Source: an uncultured Chloroflexota bacterium
GTDB lineage: Bacteria > Chloroflexota > Dehalococcoidia > Lucifugimonadales > CAJXCD01
Reading direction: 5' to 3'
Assembly (NCBI GenBank): GCA_913051545.1
Contig: CAJXCD010000008.1
Location: 1 to 64,000, forward strand
DNA: 64,000 nt
Of the stretch, positions 45,834 to 58,087 are shown piece after piece (position 1 is the first letter of the stretch; each line of letters begins with the position of its first letter). Below the pieces are notes generated by a model. The model was not told where the DNA came from. It searched no databases and was given only the letters and a program-made list of their open reading frames with translations. The position numbers were made by a program, and so were the translations under genes.

Positions 45834-46982
45834 ATGGCAGAAGAAGCAGTAATACCGAGTACAGCATCCGAAAGCCTAGAACAGCAAGATGAGGAATTTA
45901 GTGTAGCCTCACAGTGGAGGCTCATGTGGTGGAGGTTCAGGCGACACAAACTCGCTTTAATAGCGGGTGTAATATTGGCCTTGTTCTACGCCACTTTCCC
46001 ACTATCGGAATTCATCGGTATAGGAGATCCTGCCCTCAACTTTACAAAACTGTCTTTCTTGAGACCACAGCCAATAAGATTCTTTGACGACAGTGGGTTC
46101 AACCCTCATGTCAACGCCGTAGAATCCTACAGGGATAAGGTAACTTTCAAACCAGGATTCCGCACTGTTGAGGATGAACGAGTTCCTGTCGGCTTCTTCG
46201 TAAAAACATGGGAGTACTCGTTCCTAGGATTCATAAAGACTGATCGGCATCTTATCGGAATCTCAGATCCGGCTGATCTAGCAAAGCGTCCTTCGCTATA
46301 TATATTAGGTAGCGATAGCCTTGGGAGAGATCAGTTCTCCCGACTAATGCTGTCCACCAGGATATCCCTTTCCATAGGCCTTGTGGGCGTGGCTATCAGC
46401 CTTATTATTGGAATCGTACTTGGTGGAATATCTGGGTTCTACGGTGAGCTTGTTGACACGATTATTCAACGTATTATCGAAATTATAGGTGGTGTCCCCA
46501 CATTGCCTCTATGGATGGGGTTATCTGCCGCTGTGCCACAAGACTGGGCTGTAATGCAGGTGTATTTTGCTATTACAGTAATACTTTCTATATTTGGTTG
46601 GACGGGAATGGCTAGGGTAGTGAGAGGGAAATTCTTCCAGTTGAGAGAAGAAGACTTCGTTATGTCTGCTCGTATAGCAGGAGCATCGGAGGGTCGGATC
46701 ATGTTCATTCACATGCTACCATCCTTCTACAGTCACATTATAGCCAGTATAAGTCTATCTATCCCTGGCATGATCATAGGGGAGACTGCACTAAGTTTCC
46801 TCGGGCTAGGCCTTAGAGCACCTGCAGTCAGCTTTGGAATTATGCTGCAAGAAGCACAGAATCCATCTACTGTAGCTCTGTACCCGTGGCTAATGTTCGT
46901 CGCAGTACCTGTAATTATCATAGTGTTAGCTTTCAACTTCTTGGGAGACGGGTTGCGGGATGCTGCTGACCCCTACGGATAA
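45834..46982 (+). CDS. Opp/Dpp-type ABC permease (DppC-like)
   Basis: Inner-membrane permease of 382 residues. The N-terminal cytoplasmic part (WRLMWWRFRRHKLALIAG) leads into TM1. A long periplasmic insertion (about 62-150) follows, then the BPD_transp_1 domain with GSDSLGRDQFSRL, ISGFYGELVDTIIQR and the ATPase-contact segment ARIAGASEGRIMFIHMLPS. This is the C-type partner. The usual B-type permease and solute-binding protein genes are not next to it. Two ATPase genes follow at 31 and 15 bases. Confidence 0.92.
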   Translation: MAEEAVIPSTASESLEQQDEEFSVASQWRLMWWRFRRHKLALIAGVILALFYATFPLSEFIGIGDPALNFTKLSFLRPQPIRFFDDSGFNPHVNAVESYRDKVTFKPGFRTVEDERVPVGFFVKTWEYSFLGFIKTDRHLIGISDPADLAKRPSLYILGSDSLGRDQFSRLMLSTRISLSIGLVGVAISLIIGIVLGGISGFYGELVDTIIQRIIEIIGGVPTLPLWMGLSAAVPQDWAVMQVYFAITVILSIFGWTGMARVVRGKFFQLREEDFVMSARIAGASEGRIMFIHMLPSFYSHIIASISLSIPGMIIGETALSFLGLGLRAPAVSFGIMLQEAQNPSTVALYPWLMFVAVPVIIIVLAFNFLGDGLRDAADPYG

Positions 46983-47013
46983 ATCGTAGACTTCGCGGAA
47001 TTAAGGAATAAAT

Positions 47014-48084
47014 ATGGTCCAAACAGAAGTATCTGCAAAACAGCTTCCTCTTTTATCGGTTAACGACCTTAAGGTTCACTTTCACACCGATGAGGGTATA
47101 GTAAAGGCCGTCGATGGGGTTTCCTTCGACATAATGCCAGGTAAAACTATGGGTGTGGTAGGAGAGAGTGGCTGTGGCAAAAGCACCCTGGGGCGCACTT
47201 TGCTCCAAATAATTGAAAAGCCCGGTCTTATAGATGACGGCTCTATAGTGCTACGGAGTGAGGATGAAGAAGGTAATCCGTATGAGATTGACATTGTAAA
47301 TGAGCATTCCAACAGCCGAACTATGCGAGCTGTCAGAGGACAGGATATAGCGTTAGTGTTTCAGGAGCCGATGACCTCCTTTAGTCCTGTTCATACCATA
47401 GGTAACCAGATCAAAGAAGCTATTAGACTGCATCATGATGTATCAGAAAAAGAGGCCCAAGATAGAGCCTTAGAGTTAGTCACACAGGTAGGTATTCCTA
47501 ATCCAGCTCAGAGATTAAGTGAGTATTCCTTCCAACTTAGTGGAGGTTTGCGACAAAGAGCCATGATAGCCATGGCCCTCTCATGCGAACCCAAGTTGTT
47601 AATCGCGGATGAACCAACAACTGCTCTAGATGTAACTACTCAGGCACAAATACTTGACTTGCTGCGCGATTTGCAACAACAAAATGGCATGGCAATCATG
47701 TTAATAACACACAACCTTGGAGTTATAGCCGAAATGGCTGATGACGTGGTTGTAATGTACCTAGGGAGGGCTGTTGAGACAGGAAATGTCAACGATATCT
47801 TCCATTCACCCCAACATCCGTATACTCAAGGATTGCTGAGATCTATACCTAGCATATATGAAAAGGGTATAGAGAAATTACCGTCTATAAAAGGGTCAAT
47901 ACCACATCCTTTCAATAGGCCTTCTGGATGTACATTCAGGCCTAGATGCCCGTCATACATGGAAGGCGTCTGCGATTTAAATGACCCTGTATTTCTTGAC
48001 ATAGAAGGTACCAGTCAAGCTGTTGCGTGTTTCTTACACCATCCGCCAGACGGGTCTTCTACGAATGGTAGTGAATCTGCCTAA
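47014..48084 (+). CDS. Opp/Dpp-type ABC ATPase (DppD-like)
   Basis: The 356-residue ATPase shows Walker A GESGCGKST, the signature region LSGGLRQRAMIAMAL, Walker B LLIADEPTTALD and an H-loop in LITHNLG. A C-terminal oligopeptide-transporter domain carries a Cys cluster (GCTFRPRCPSYMEGVCD), typical of the peptide/nickel family and often a [4Fe-4S] site. AAGGAA precedes the ATG. It works with the next gene product as a heterodimer energising the permease. Confidence 0.93.
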   Translation: MVQTEVSAKQLPLLSVNDLKVHFHTDEGIVKAVDGVSFDIMPGKTMGVVGESGCGKSTLGRTLLQIIEKPGLIDDGSIVLRSEDEEGNPYEIDIVNEHSNSRTMRAVRGQDIALVFQEPMTSFSPVHTIGNQIKEAIRLHHDVSEKEAQDRALELVTQVGIPNPAQRLSEYSFQLSGGLRQRAMIAMALSCEPKLLIADEPTTALDVTTQAQILDLLRDLQQQNGMAIMLITHNLGVIAEMADDVVVMYLGRAVETGNVNDIFHSPQHPYTQGLLRSIPSIYEKGIEKLPSIKGSIPHPFNRPSGCTFRPRCPSYMEGVCDLNDPVFLDIEGTSQAVACFLHHPPDGSSTNGSESA

Positions 48085-48099
48085 AAGAGGTGACATCCA

Positions 48100-49149
48100 T
48101 TGGCTGAAGCAACCGTAGAAACTACAAATACGACTGAGTCTGGAACTTTACTCGAAGTTAATAACTTGGTAAAGCATTTCCCAATTCAAAAGGGTTTCTT
48201 GAAAAGAACCGTTGGGAGTGTTCGGGCAGTTGATGACGTATCTTTTTCTGTAACACAAGGCAAGACACTAGGACTGGTGGGAGAGAGTGGATGTGGTAAA
48301 ACAACTACCTCTCGTTGCATACTTCGTGCGATAGATCCGACTAGCGGGCAAATATTGTTTCGTAAAGAGGATGGTGAAACCGTAGATGTTGCAACTATGC
48401 CATACCAACCTCTGAGGGATCTGCGTAGGGACATGCAGATGATTTTCCAGGATCCATACGGTTCACTAAACCCTAGAATGTCGCTATTTGACATAGTAGG
48501 CGAACCACTACTTGTTCATGGTATGAAAAGTTCCTCTGAACGAGCTGACAGAGTTGCAGAACTCCTAAGGCTAGTAGGACTCAGACCTGAATATATGAGA
48601 CGATTCCCACATGCTTTCAGCGGTGGTGAAAGACAGAGGATTGGTATAGCAAGAGCACTGGCACTTAACCCTCGTCTCGTTGTTGCAGATGAGCCAGTTT
48701 CAGCCCTTGATGTATCAGTTCAAGCCCAAGTTATTAACCTTCTTCAAGAGATTCAAGAAAGTCTAAACCTCACATACCTATTTGTTGCCCATGACCTCAG
48801 TGTTGTTAGGCATATTGCTGACGAAGTTGCAGTAATGTACGTCGGCAAGATAGTTGAATTAGGTGACACAGAAAAAATCTTTGCAAATCCGAAGCACCCA
48901 TATACATCAGCCCTTTTGTCTTCTGTACCGATCCCTGATCCGAGTGTTCGTCAAGATCGCATCATTCTACAAGGTGAAGTAGCTAATCCAGCTAATCCAC
49001 CTTCTGGATGCTACTTTCACCCTAGATGTGAATATGCAACAGATCAGTGTAAAACAGAGGAACCTCAGCTTGAACTAATTGACGAAGGTAGATGGGTTAG
49101 CTGCCACCATGCTAAAGACTTAGACCTAACTGGACTGAGTGCTAAGTAG
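48100..49149 (+). CDS. Opp/Dpp-type ABC ATPase (DppF-like)
   Basis: Second ATPase of the pair, 349 residues. Walker A is GESGCGKTT; the Q-loop region is [14 protein letters not shown]; the signature is [15 protein letters not shown]; Walker B is [12 protein letters not shown]; and the C-terminal Cys cluster is [15 protein letters not shown]. It starts at TTG with a strong AGAGGTGA site seven bases upstream. This is the last gene of the transcript; it converges on the sulfurylase gene. Confidence 0.93.
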   Translation: MAEATVETTNTTESGTLLEVNNLVKHFPIQKGFLKRTVGSVRAVDDVSFSVTQGKTLGLVGESGCGKTTTSRCILRAIDPTSGQILFRKEDGETVDVATMPYQPLRDLRRDMQMIFQDPYGSLNPRMSLFDIVGEPLLVHGMKSSSERADRVAELLRLVGLRPEYMRRFPHAFSGGERQRIGIARALALNPRLVVADEPVSALDVSVQAQVINLLQEIQESLNLTYLFVAHDLSVVRHIADEVAVMYVGKIVELGDTEKIFANPKHPYTSALLSSVPIPDPSVRQDRIILQGEVANPANPPSGCYFHPRCEYATDQCKTEEPQLELIDEGRWVSCHHAKDLDLTGLSAK

Positions 49150-49254
49150 TAATAATTTCTATCAAGTAACCGAATGGTTCACGAACTTATTAATATCACC
49201 AATGGTTAGGTTTGCTATTTCCAGAGTGTCAATAAGAACGGTGATTAGGATCAA

Positions 49255-51039
<1,785 letters not shown>

Positions 51040-51080
51040 CTAATTTTTTTTGATAAAACCCTTCAACTTCATAAACCATC

Positions 51081-51818
51081 TCAAATAGTTCTACCCCATG
51101 CAGGACCAACGTGTATACCACATTCTTTGGGAATACCTTTTTCCCACCACCATCTTCCTGCTCTGTCTGATTCACCAGATTCAGTAGGTCTTGTACACGG
51201 AGCGCAACCTATACTCGTATATCCCTCATCATAAAGATGGTTGTACGGAACATCATTTGAATTGATATATTCCCAGACTTGATCATAAGACCAATCAGCT
51301 AAAGGATTTATCTTGGTAAGCCCAGGATGAGAAGAATCTATTTGCAATTTTGGTGTCTGGGCCCTTGTCTCAACTTGAGTACGCCTCAGACCAGTCATCC
51401 ATACATCAATCCCCTCCATTTCTAATGCGTGGTTAATCGGGTTCACTTTTCGCACACTACAGCAGAGTAATCTCAAAGATACACTTCTGTAAAAAGGATT
51501 ACTGCCATGCTTGCTTACCATCTGAGAAATTTCTTCTGAGTCAGGGAAATACACTGAAATACGGATTCCATATCGCTCTCTAACTTTGTCAATTAAATCG
51601 TATGTCTGCTGAGGAAGCCTACCGGTGTCAATGGTGAATACTTTCACATTCTTATCGATACGAATAGCCATATCAATTATCACCATAGAATCTGCCTGTA
51701 AGCTAGTGGATATGGCTACCTTTGAACCGTATGTTGATATAGCCCACTTTACCACTTCTTGTGCATTCTTATCTTCCAAATCTATAGCTAGTTTTCTGAC
51801 CTCGTCCTGAGTAGTCAT
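51081..51818 (-). CDS. cysH: Adenylylsulfate/PAPS reductase, iron-sulfur type
   Basis: Reduces activated sulfate to sulfite using thioredoxin. The 245-residue protein has the PP-loop-like STSLQADSM and the [4Fe-4S] Cys set C119-C120 (CCSVRKV) and C205xxC208 (CAPC). The catalytic Cys233 lies in the C-terminal KECGIH. Cys pairs of this sort mark APS reductases and Bacillus-type enzymes that accept APS and PAPS. AGAGGT lies six bases before the ATG. A transcription terminator sits only 36 bases upstream. Confidence 0.95.
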   Translation of the reverse strand: MTTQDEVRKLAIDLEDKNAQEVVKWAISTYGSKVAISTSLQADSMVIIDMAIRIDKNVKVFTIDTGRLPQQTYDLIDKVRERYGIRISVYFPDSEEISQMVSKHGSNPFYRSVSLRLLCCSVRKVNPINHALEMEGIDVWMTGLRRTQVETRAQTPKLQIDSSHPGLTKINPLADWSYDQVWEYINSNDVPYNHLYDEGYTSIGCAPCTRPTESGESDRAGRWWWEKGIPKECGIHVGPAWGRTI

Positions 51819-51854
51819 TTTACCTCTGTGATTTTTGGTGTTCGTTTTTCTCTC

Positions 51855-51888
51855 AAAAAAAACCCCCGGACTTTCAGTCCGGGGGTTT
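51855..51888 (-). terminator. Strong intrinsic terminator inside the cysH leader
   Basis: The arm 51876-51888 (AGTCCGGGGGTTT) and the arm 51860-51872 form a perfect 13-bp GC-rich stem with a 3-base loop. On the minus strand a U-run follows (eight T from the A-run at 51855-51862). It lies after the promoter at 52034-52062 and 36 bases before the cysH start, so it can switch cysH on or off. It may also end ATP synthase transcripts. Confidence 0.9.
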
Positions 51889-51916
51889 AGATATTACCGT
51901 AATTTTATCTTAAAAT

Positions 51917-52000
51917 TTACACTGCAATCTTAGGTAAGTCAGTACAGTCAGCGACTGAGCTGCCTAGATCCCCTGAGAAATTTATACAGGGACAAACCAT
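51917..52000 (-). CDS. 27-codon Cys-containing leader ORF of cysH (candidate)
   Basis: An ATG at 52000 opens a 27-residue frame that begins MVCPCINFSGD and ends with TAA at 51917-51919. Cys codons occur at positions 3, 5 and 19. GGA lies seven bases before the ATG, so the ribosome site is weak. The ORF ends 28 bases before the terminator stem. Its place between promoter and terminator of a sulfur-assimilation operon makes it a candidate leader peptide. No homology is recognised and the frame could be chance. Confidence 0.35.
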   Translation of the reverse strand: MVCPCINFSGDLGSSVADCTDLPKIAV

Positions 52001-52033
52001 CAATAAATCCATATACTTTAAATTCATAAATAA

Positions 52034-52062
52034 AGTGTACTTTTATGTCCGTATCGTGTCAA
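52034..52062 (-). promoter_or_regulatory. Promoter of the cysH leader
   Basis: Minus-strand TTGACA (52057-52062), a 17-base spacer and TACACT (52034-52039). Transcription would start near 52027, giving a leader of about 210 bases. Confidence 0.6.
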
Positions 52063-52160
52063 CAATTAACTAAATAAACTCCTCCTCCTAAATCTAATGT
52101 ATTTCTAAATAACATGATATTAAGAGATGATAGTCTACAAATACTCATCAATATCAAACT

Positions 52161-52589
52161 TTAAGTCTGTATGGTAGGAGTATTTGATCTTTTACGTCTA
52201 GCAACCTTGATACGAATTCTAGACCTTCTGAGAGATGCTAGCGCTTTCTGTAAGTCTACATCACTAACAGCTGACTCCATCTCCTCTTGGGCAACCTTGA
52301 ATGCTTCCTCAGCACGCTCTATATCAATTTCTTCACTGCGCTCAGCTGTATCCGCCAGAACAGTAATCGTATTCCCTAAAACTTCCATAAAACCACCACT
52401 AATGGCTATATATCTTTCTTCACCACCAGTGATCACGCGTAACTCACCAGATTTGAGTGAACTCAGGAGCGGAGCATGCCTTGGCAATATAGTTAATTCC
52501 CCTATTTCACCAGGCACAACCACTCCCTCCACCAATTCTGAAAACAACAACCTCTCGGCTGTTACAATATCCAACTGAATAGTCGACAT
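52161..52589 (-). CDS. atpC: ATP synthase F1 epsilon subunit
   Basis: Central-stalk subunit of 142 residues. It has the N-terminal beta-sandwich (QLDIVTAERLLFSELVEGVVVPGEIGELTILPRHAPLL) and a C-terminal helical hairpin (about 90-135, ending in a basic tail RIRIKVARRKRS). It couples rotor and F1 and may inhibit ATP hydrolysis. It follows atpD by 22 bases and is the last gene of the operon. Confidence 0.96.
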   Translation of the reverse strand: MSTIQLDIVTAERLLFSELVEGVVVPGEIGELTILPRHAPLLSSLKSGELRVITGGEERYIAISGGFMEVLGNTITVLADTAERSEEIDIERAEEAFKVAQEEMESAVSDVDLQKALASLRRSRIRIKVARRKRSNTPTIQT

Positions 52590-52611
52590 AGCGTAATTTA
52601 GCCCCTAACGC

Positions 52612-54039
<1,428 letters not shown>

Positions 54040-54086
54040 TTAATTATTAACTAACACCAATTGGCAGAATTGAGTATAATCCGATC

Positions 54087-54947
54087 CTACGCCTCCACAG
54101 CCACCGCACCACTAACTATATCTAATAACTCAGTCGTTATACTCTCCTGCCTAGCTTTATTCATTACTAAAGTCAAGTCGTCTATCATTTCATTTGCACT
54201 ATCAGTAGCATTCTGCATAGCCACCATACGAGCCGACTGTTCACTAGCTATAGATTCCAAAATTGCATGATATATTTGCATTTCAACGTATCTCGGCAAT
54301 AGATTAGAAAGTACTTCATCAGATGATGGTTCATAGATGTACCCGACAGCATCCTCAGGTCGAAGCTCAGACGGTATCACTGGTAACAAAGGATATATAA
54401 CAGGCGTTTGAACTGTTGTTGAAACAAATTTAGCATAAGAAATATATACAGAATCGAGATTTTCGTGAGTGTAATCTTGTATTACTATCGAGGATATGGG
54501 AGTGGTATCGAGTAACGACGGTCGATCTCCTAGGTCTGAAAAAGCAGCTTTCACCTTTTGTCCTCCCTGAGACAAAAAATCCCTCCCCTTTTTCCCTACA
54601 GCGACTACATCGGATGAATTATTACTGTCCAAAATAAATTGAGCGATTGAACGATTAATATTAGAATTGAGTCCACCTGTCAAACCTCTATCTGGAGTTA
54701 TATGTACAACTCCTACTCGCCTAACTTCCCTCTGTCGCAAGAGCGGATGGACACTTTCCTCATCTCTAGGCTGAGCAGATAAATGTGCAAGCAAGTCTCT
54801 CATTCTGTCCGAATACGGTCTACCTCTACTTGCCATCTCTTGAGATCTTCTCATTTTGGATGCAGCGATCATGGACATTGCCTTTGTGATTTTGGCAGTG
54901 TTTTGAACGCTACGTATACGCCGCTTTATCTGTCTTACACTCGGCAT
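54087..54947 (-). CDS. atpG: ATP synthase F1 gamma subunit
   Basis: Rotor shaft subunit, 286 residues. It has the N-terminal helix RQIKRRIRSVQNTAKITKAM, the DRGLTGGLNSNI segment and the C-terminal helix MVAMQNATDSANEMIDDLTL. All are typical of the family. It is flanked by atpA (46-base gap) and atpD (77-base gap). Confidence 0.97.
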   Translation of the reverse strand: MPSVRQIKRRIRSVQNTAKITKAMSMIAASKMRRSQEMASRGRPYSDRMRDLLAHLSAQPRDEESVHPLLRQREVRRVGVVHITPDRGLTGGLNSNINRSIAQFILDSNNSSDVVAVGKKGRDFLSQGGQKVKAAFSDLGDRPSLLDTTPISSIVIQDYTHENLDSVYISYAKFVSTTVQTPVIYPLLPVIPSELRPEDAVGYIYEPSSDEVLSNLLPRYVEMQIYHAILESIASEQSARMVAMQNATDSANEMIDDLTLVMNKARQESITTELLDIVSGAVAVEA

Positions 54948-54993
54948 AATACTCCTGGATTACCTCTCAATAAATGCGAACTGCTATCAGACC

Positions 54994-56505
54994 TTAATAA
55001 GGGACAGTTGATTTAAAATTATTAACCGCCTCAACCAGTTCCCCGTTAATTTCTTCTGAAATTACCTTCTGATCTTCTATAGACTTCAACAAATCAGAAT
55101 TATTTGCATCTAAATAATTCTGAAGCTCTGCTTCGAAATCCTTAATTTTTCCTATCTCTATGTCGTCAAGTAGTCCATTGGTCAGAGCAAATAAGATCAC
55201 TATCTGATGGGACAGTGAAAGAGGAGCATCTTGAACCTGTTTAAGAACTTCTACTGCTCGCTGACCTCGTTCAAGCTGTCCCCGTGTTGCAGCGTCAAGG
55301 TCCGAGGTCCCAAATTGCGCAAAAGTGGCCAACTCCCTATACTGAGCCAAATCTAGTCTCAACCTACCCGCTACCCCTTTCATCGCTTTTGTCTGAGCAG
55401 CACTTCCAACTCTCGATACTGACAAACCTGCATTCACAGCAGGGCGTATTCCAGCATTAAACAGTTCGGGCTCTAAGTATATTTGACCATCTGTAATGGA
55501 AATTACATTGGTTGGAACATACGCCGACACATCTCCAGCAAGGGTCTCAATAATTGGTAACGCTGTTATAGATCCCCCACCCAATTCTGTAGTTACCTTT
55601 GCCGCACGTTCGAGCAAACGACTGTGAAGATAAAACACATCTCCCGGATATGCCTCCCGTCCTGGAGGCCGCCGCAATAACAACGACATTTGCCTGTAAG
55701 CCCACGCGTGTTTAGACAAATCGTCATACGCAATCAAAACATCCTTACCTTGGGCCATGAATTCTTCTGCCATAGTACATCCAGCATATGGAGCTAAGTA
55801 TTGCATTGGAGCAGGATCCGATGCATCAGCAGAGACCACAATTGTATGTTCCATAGCGCCATGTTTTTCTAGCAATCCTACAGTCTGAGCAACCTTACCA
55901 ACCTTCTGACCTATTGCTACATATATACATAATAGGTCTCCACCCTTCTGATTAATAATCGCGTCCGTAACTAAAGTAGTTTTACCAGTCGACCTGTCCC
56001 CTATAATTAGCTCCCTCTGTCCCCTACCTATAGGTATCATCGCATCCACACTCTTGATACCAGTCTGGACCGGAGTATCAACCGACTGTCTTGAGGCTAC
56101 GTCAGGAGCAACTATCTCAGCAGGCCTAGTTTTGTCACTTTGTATAGGCCCTTTCCCATCAACAGGATTACCCAAAGCATCCACTACCCTGCCAAGAAAC
56201 TGATCCCCAACTGGCAACTCCGCTATTTTACCTGTTGCCCTAACCTCAACACCTTCCTTTACTCCTAGGTAATCACCTAGAATGACAGCCCCAACACTAT
56301 CCTCCTCTAAATTTAGAGCCATACCAATGGTGCCTTCACCAAATTCCAATAATTCACCAGATCCTACCCCTGACAGACCATGGACTCGAGCAATGCCATC
56401 TCCTACCTCTACCACTACTCCCACATCAACCATCTTCAGATCCTGCCCAAACCCTTCTATCTGGCGTTTTATAACGGAAGCTATGTCCTGTCCTCTAACT
56501 GCCAT
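54994..56505 (-). CDS. atpA: ATP synthase F1 alpha subunit
   Basis: Non-catalytic nucleotide-binding subunit, 503 residues from the ATG at 56505. GGAGAGG lies just upstream of that codon, whereas the frame extends eight codons further without a site. P-loop [34 protein letters not shown] and [16 protein letters not shown] are visible. The C-terminal helical domain is complete. Confidence 0.98.
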   Translation of the reverse strand: MAVRGQDIASVIKRQIEGFGQDLKMVDVGVVVEVGDGIARVHGLSGVGSGELLEFGEGTIGMALNLEEDSVGAVILGDYLGVKEGVEVRATGKIAELPVGDQFLGRVVDALGNPVDGKGPIQSDKTRPAEIVAPDVASRQSVDTPVQTGIKSVDAMIPIGRGQRELIIGDRSTGKTTLVTDAIINQKGGDLLCIYVAIGQKVGKVAQTVGLLEKHGAMEHTIVVSADASDPAPMQYLAPYAGCTMAEEFMAQGKDVLIAYDDLSKHAWAYRQMSLLLRRPPGREAYPGDVFYLHSRLLERAAKVTTELGGGSITALPIIETLAGDVSAYVPTNVISITDGQIYLEPELFNAGIRPAVNAGLSVSRVGSAAQTKAMKGVAGRLRLDLAQYRELATFAQFGTSDLDAATRGQLERGQRAVEVLKQVQDAPLSLSHQIVILFALTNGLLDDIEIGKIKDFEAELQNYLDANNSDLLKSIEDQKVISEEINGELVEAVNNFKSTVPY

Positions 56506-56549
56506 ACATACCTCTCCATTTCGGTTCACAATTTACTAATCTAATATAA

Positions 56550-57092
56550 CTATACATTTCGAGACACTACTTTGCGTCTCATTTCCTTTAATTTTGACCT
56601 CAGACTACCATCTATCATATGATCCCCAGCTCTTACTATAAAACCTCCAAAAATATCTGGGTCTACCCTAACCTCTAAACGAATATTCTTCCCTGTCAAC
56701 GCTCCTAGGATTTTTGCAATTTCATTCTCGCTCTCTGAATTTAGAGGTACGGCAGACGTTACATAAGCCATCTCAGTACCTTCATGGACATCCACTAACC
56801 TACTGAATCTCTCCTGAACCTCAGGAAGTATACTTGTCAAGCACTTAGTAGCCAGCAGTGAAATAAGCTTTAGTGCCAAAGGAGACACCGACTTACCAAA
56901 AAGATCGCCAACTAAGTCCATTTTAATAGAAATATGTACCTGTGGAGCATCTAAAAAGCCTTCTAAATCGGCCTCTTTAAGTGCTCCTGCTAGCACATCT
57001 AGGTCACTAACCCAAGCTTCGATCGTACCCTGCTCAAGTGCAATTTGCATAATAGCTTGAGCATAGCGCACAGGTGATATAGATACTGCCAT
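56550..57092 (-). CDS. atpH: ATP synthase F1 delta subunit
   Basis: Peripheral stalk subunit, 180 residues (OSCP-like). ARY-type N terminus (SPVRYAQAIMQIALEQG), six-helix N domain and the conserved C-terminal IDPDIFGGFIVRAGDHMIDGSL-like segment followed by LKEMRRKV. A 165-base gap separates it from atpF, large for this operon. Confidence 0.95.
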   Translation of the reverse strand: MAVSISPVRYAQAIMQIALEQGTIEAWVSDLDVLAGALKEADLEGFLDAPQVHISIKMDLVGDLFGKSVSPLALKLISLLATKCLTSILPEVQERFSRLVDVHEGTEMAYVTSAVPLNSESENEIAKILGALTGKNIRLEVRVDPDIFGGFIVRAGDHMIDGSLRSKLKEMRRKVVSRNV

Positions 57093-57257
57093 TCTCCACC
57101 TTTCCCTAGCTCTATCTCCGGCAAATACCTGCTACACAGCGATGGATCACCAAATGGCCACGCGTTTGAACTTAACTCCTAATCGACATCTGGAAAACTA
57201 CCCCATCGCTTTCCATAATTTTGATCTCGTACAGATATCAAAGTATAGAGCGATTTA
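57093..57257 (-). other. Structured gap between atpF and atpH
   Basis: On the minus strand ATCGCT and AGCGAT enclose TTTGAT and ATCAAA, so a nested hairpin can form just after the atpF stop. No ORF is apparent. It may be a stability or partial termination element that tunes subunit ratios. Confidence 0.3.
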
Positions 57258-57752
57258 TTATTTTATTTTTAAACTTTCCTTCAAAACATCATCAATTATG
57301 TCACGATGAGCTTCTTCATCCATAGTGCGACTCACTAGTCGCTCCGCCGCTGACATAGCTAATCCTGCAAAATGCTCACGCAATTCCTCTATAGCTGCGT
57401 CCCTCTCTTGCCTTATTTCCGCTTCAGCTTTGCTGCGCTCCGCTTGTATTTCAGAACGAGCTTTAGCTAATTCTTCTTCCTTAAACCTATCAGCGATTTC
57501 CCTAGCTTGAGCAATCATTTCCTGACCCTCAACACGAGCTTCATCAAACTTTTTCTGGATCTCATCTCGTGATATGTCAGCTTCCTGCTTAGCTTTATCT
57601 GCCGATTCTAAACTTTCTTTTATTTTCTGCGATCTCCGATCAAGTACTTTCAGAATCGGCTTGTACAACAAAACTCTAAGCCCAATGAACAATATCAAAA
57701 AGCTAACTATCTGTGTCAACAAGCCTGCAGCATTGATTCCTAATGCTTCCAT
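57258..57752 (-). CDS. atpF: ATP synthase Fo b subunit
   Basis: Peripheral stalk subunit, 164 residues. One N-terminal membrane helix (about 7-27, LLTQIVSFLILFIGLRVLLYKPILKVLDRR) is followed by a long charged helix rich in Glu/Lys/Arg/Ala. Typical length. It follows atpE by 68 bases. Confidence 0.96.
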   Translation of the reverse strand: MEALGINAAGLLTQIVSFLILFIGLRVLLYKPILKVLDRRSQKIKESLESADKAKQEADISRDEIQKKFDEARVEGQEMIAQAREIADRFKEEELAKARSEIQAERSKAEAEIRQERDAAIEELREHFAGLAMSAAERLVSRTMDEEAHRDIIDDVLKESLKIK

Positions 57753-57820
57753 ATATTATCTTCCCATCCGACAATTACAGGACATTTCAAAAAATATCCT
57801 AAAACAGCCTTTTTAAGTAA

Positions 57821-58087
<267 letters not shown>

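Noticed and set aside
51819-52062. Known SAM riboswitch before cysH
   Set aside because: The SAM-I core (AGAG...GGAGGGA and GCAACC-type segments) is not present, nor a recognisable SAM-II or T-box core. Only a generic attenuator claim is supported.
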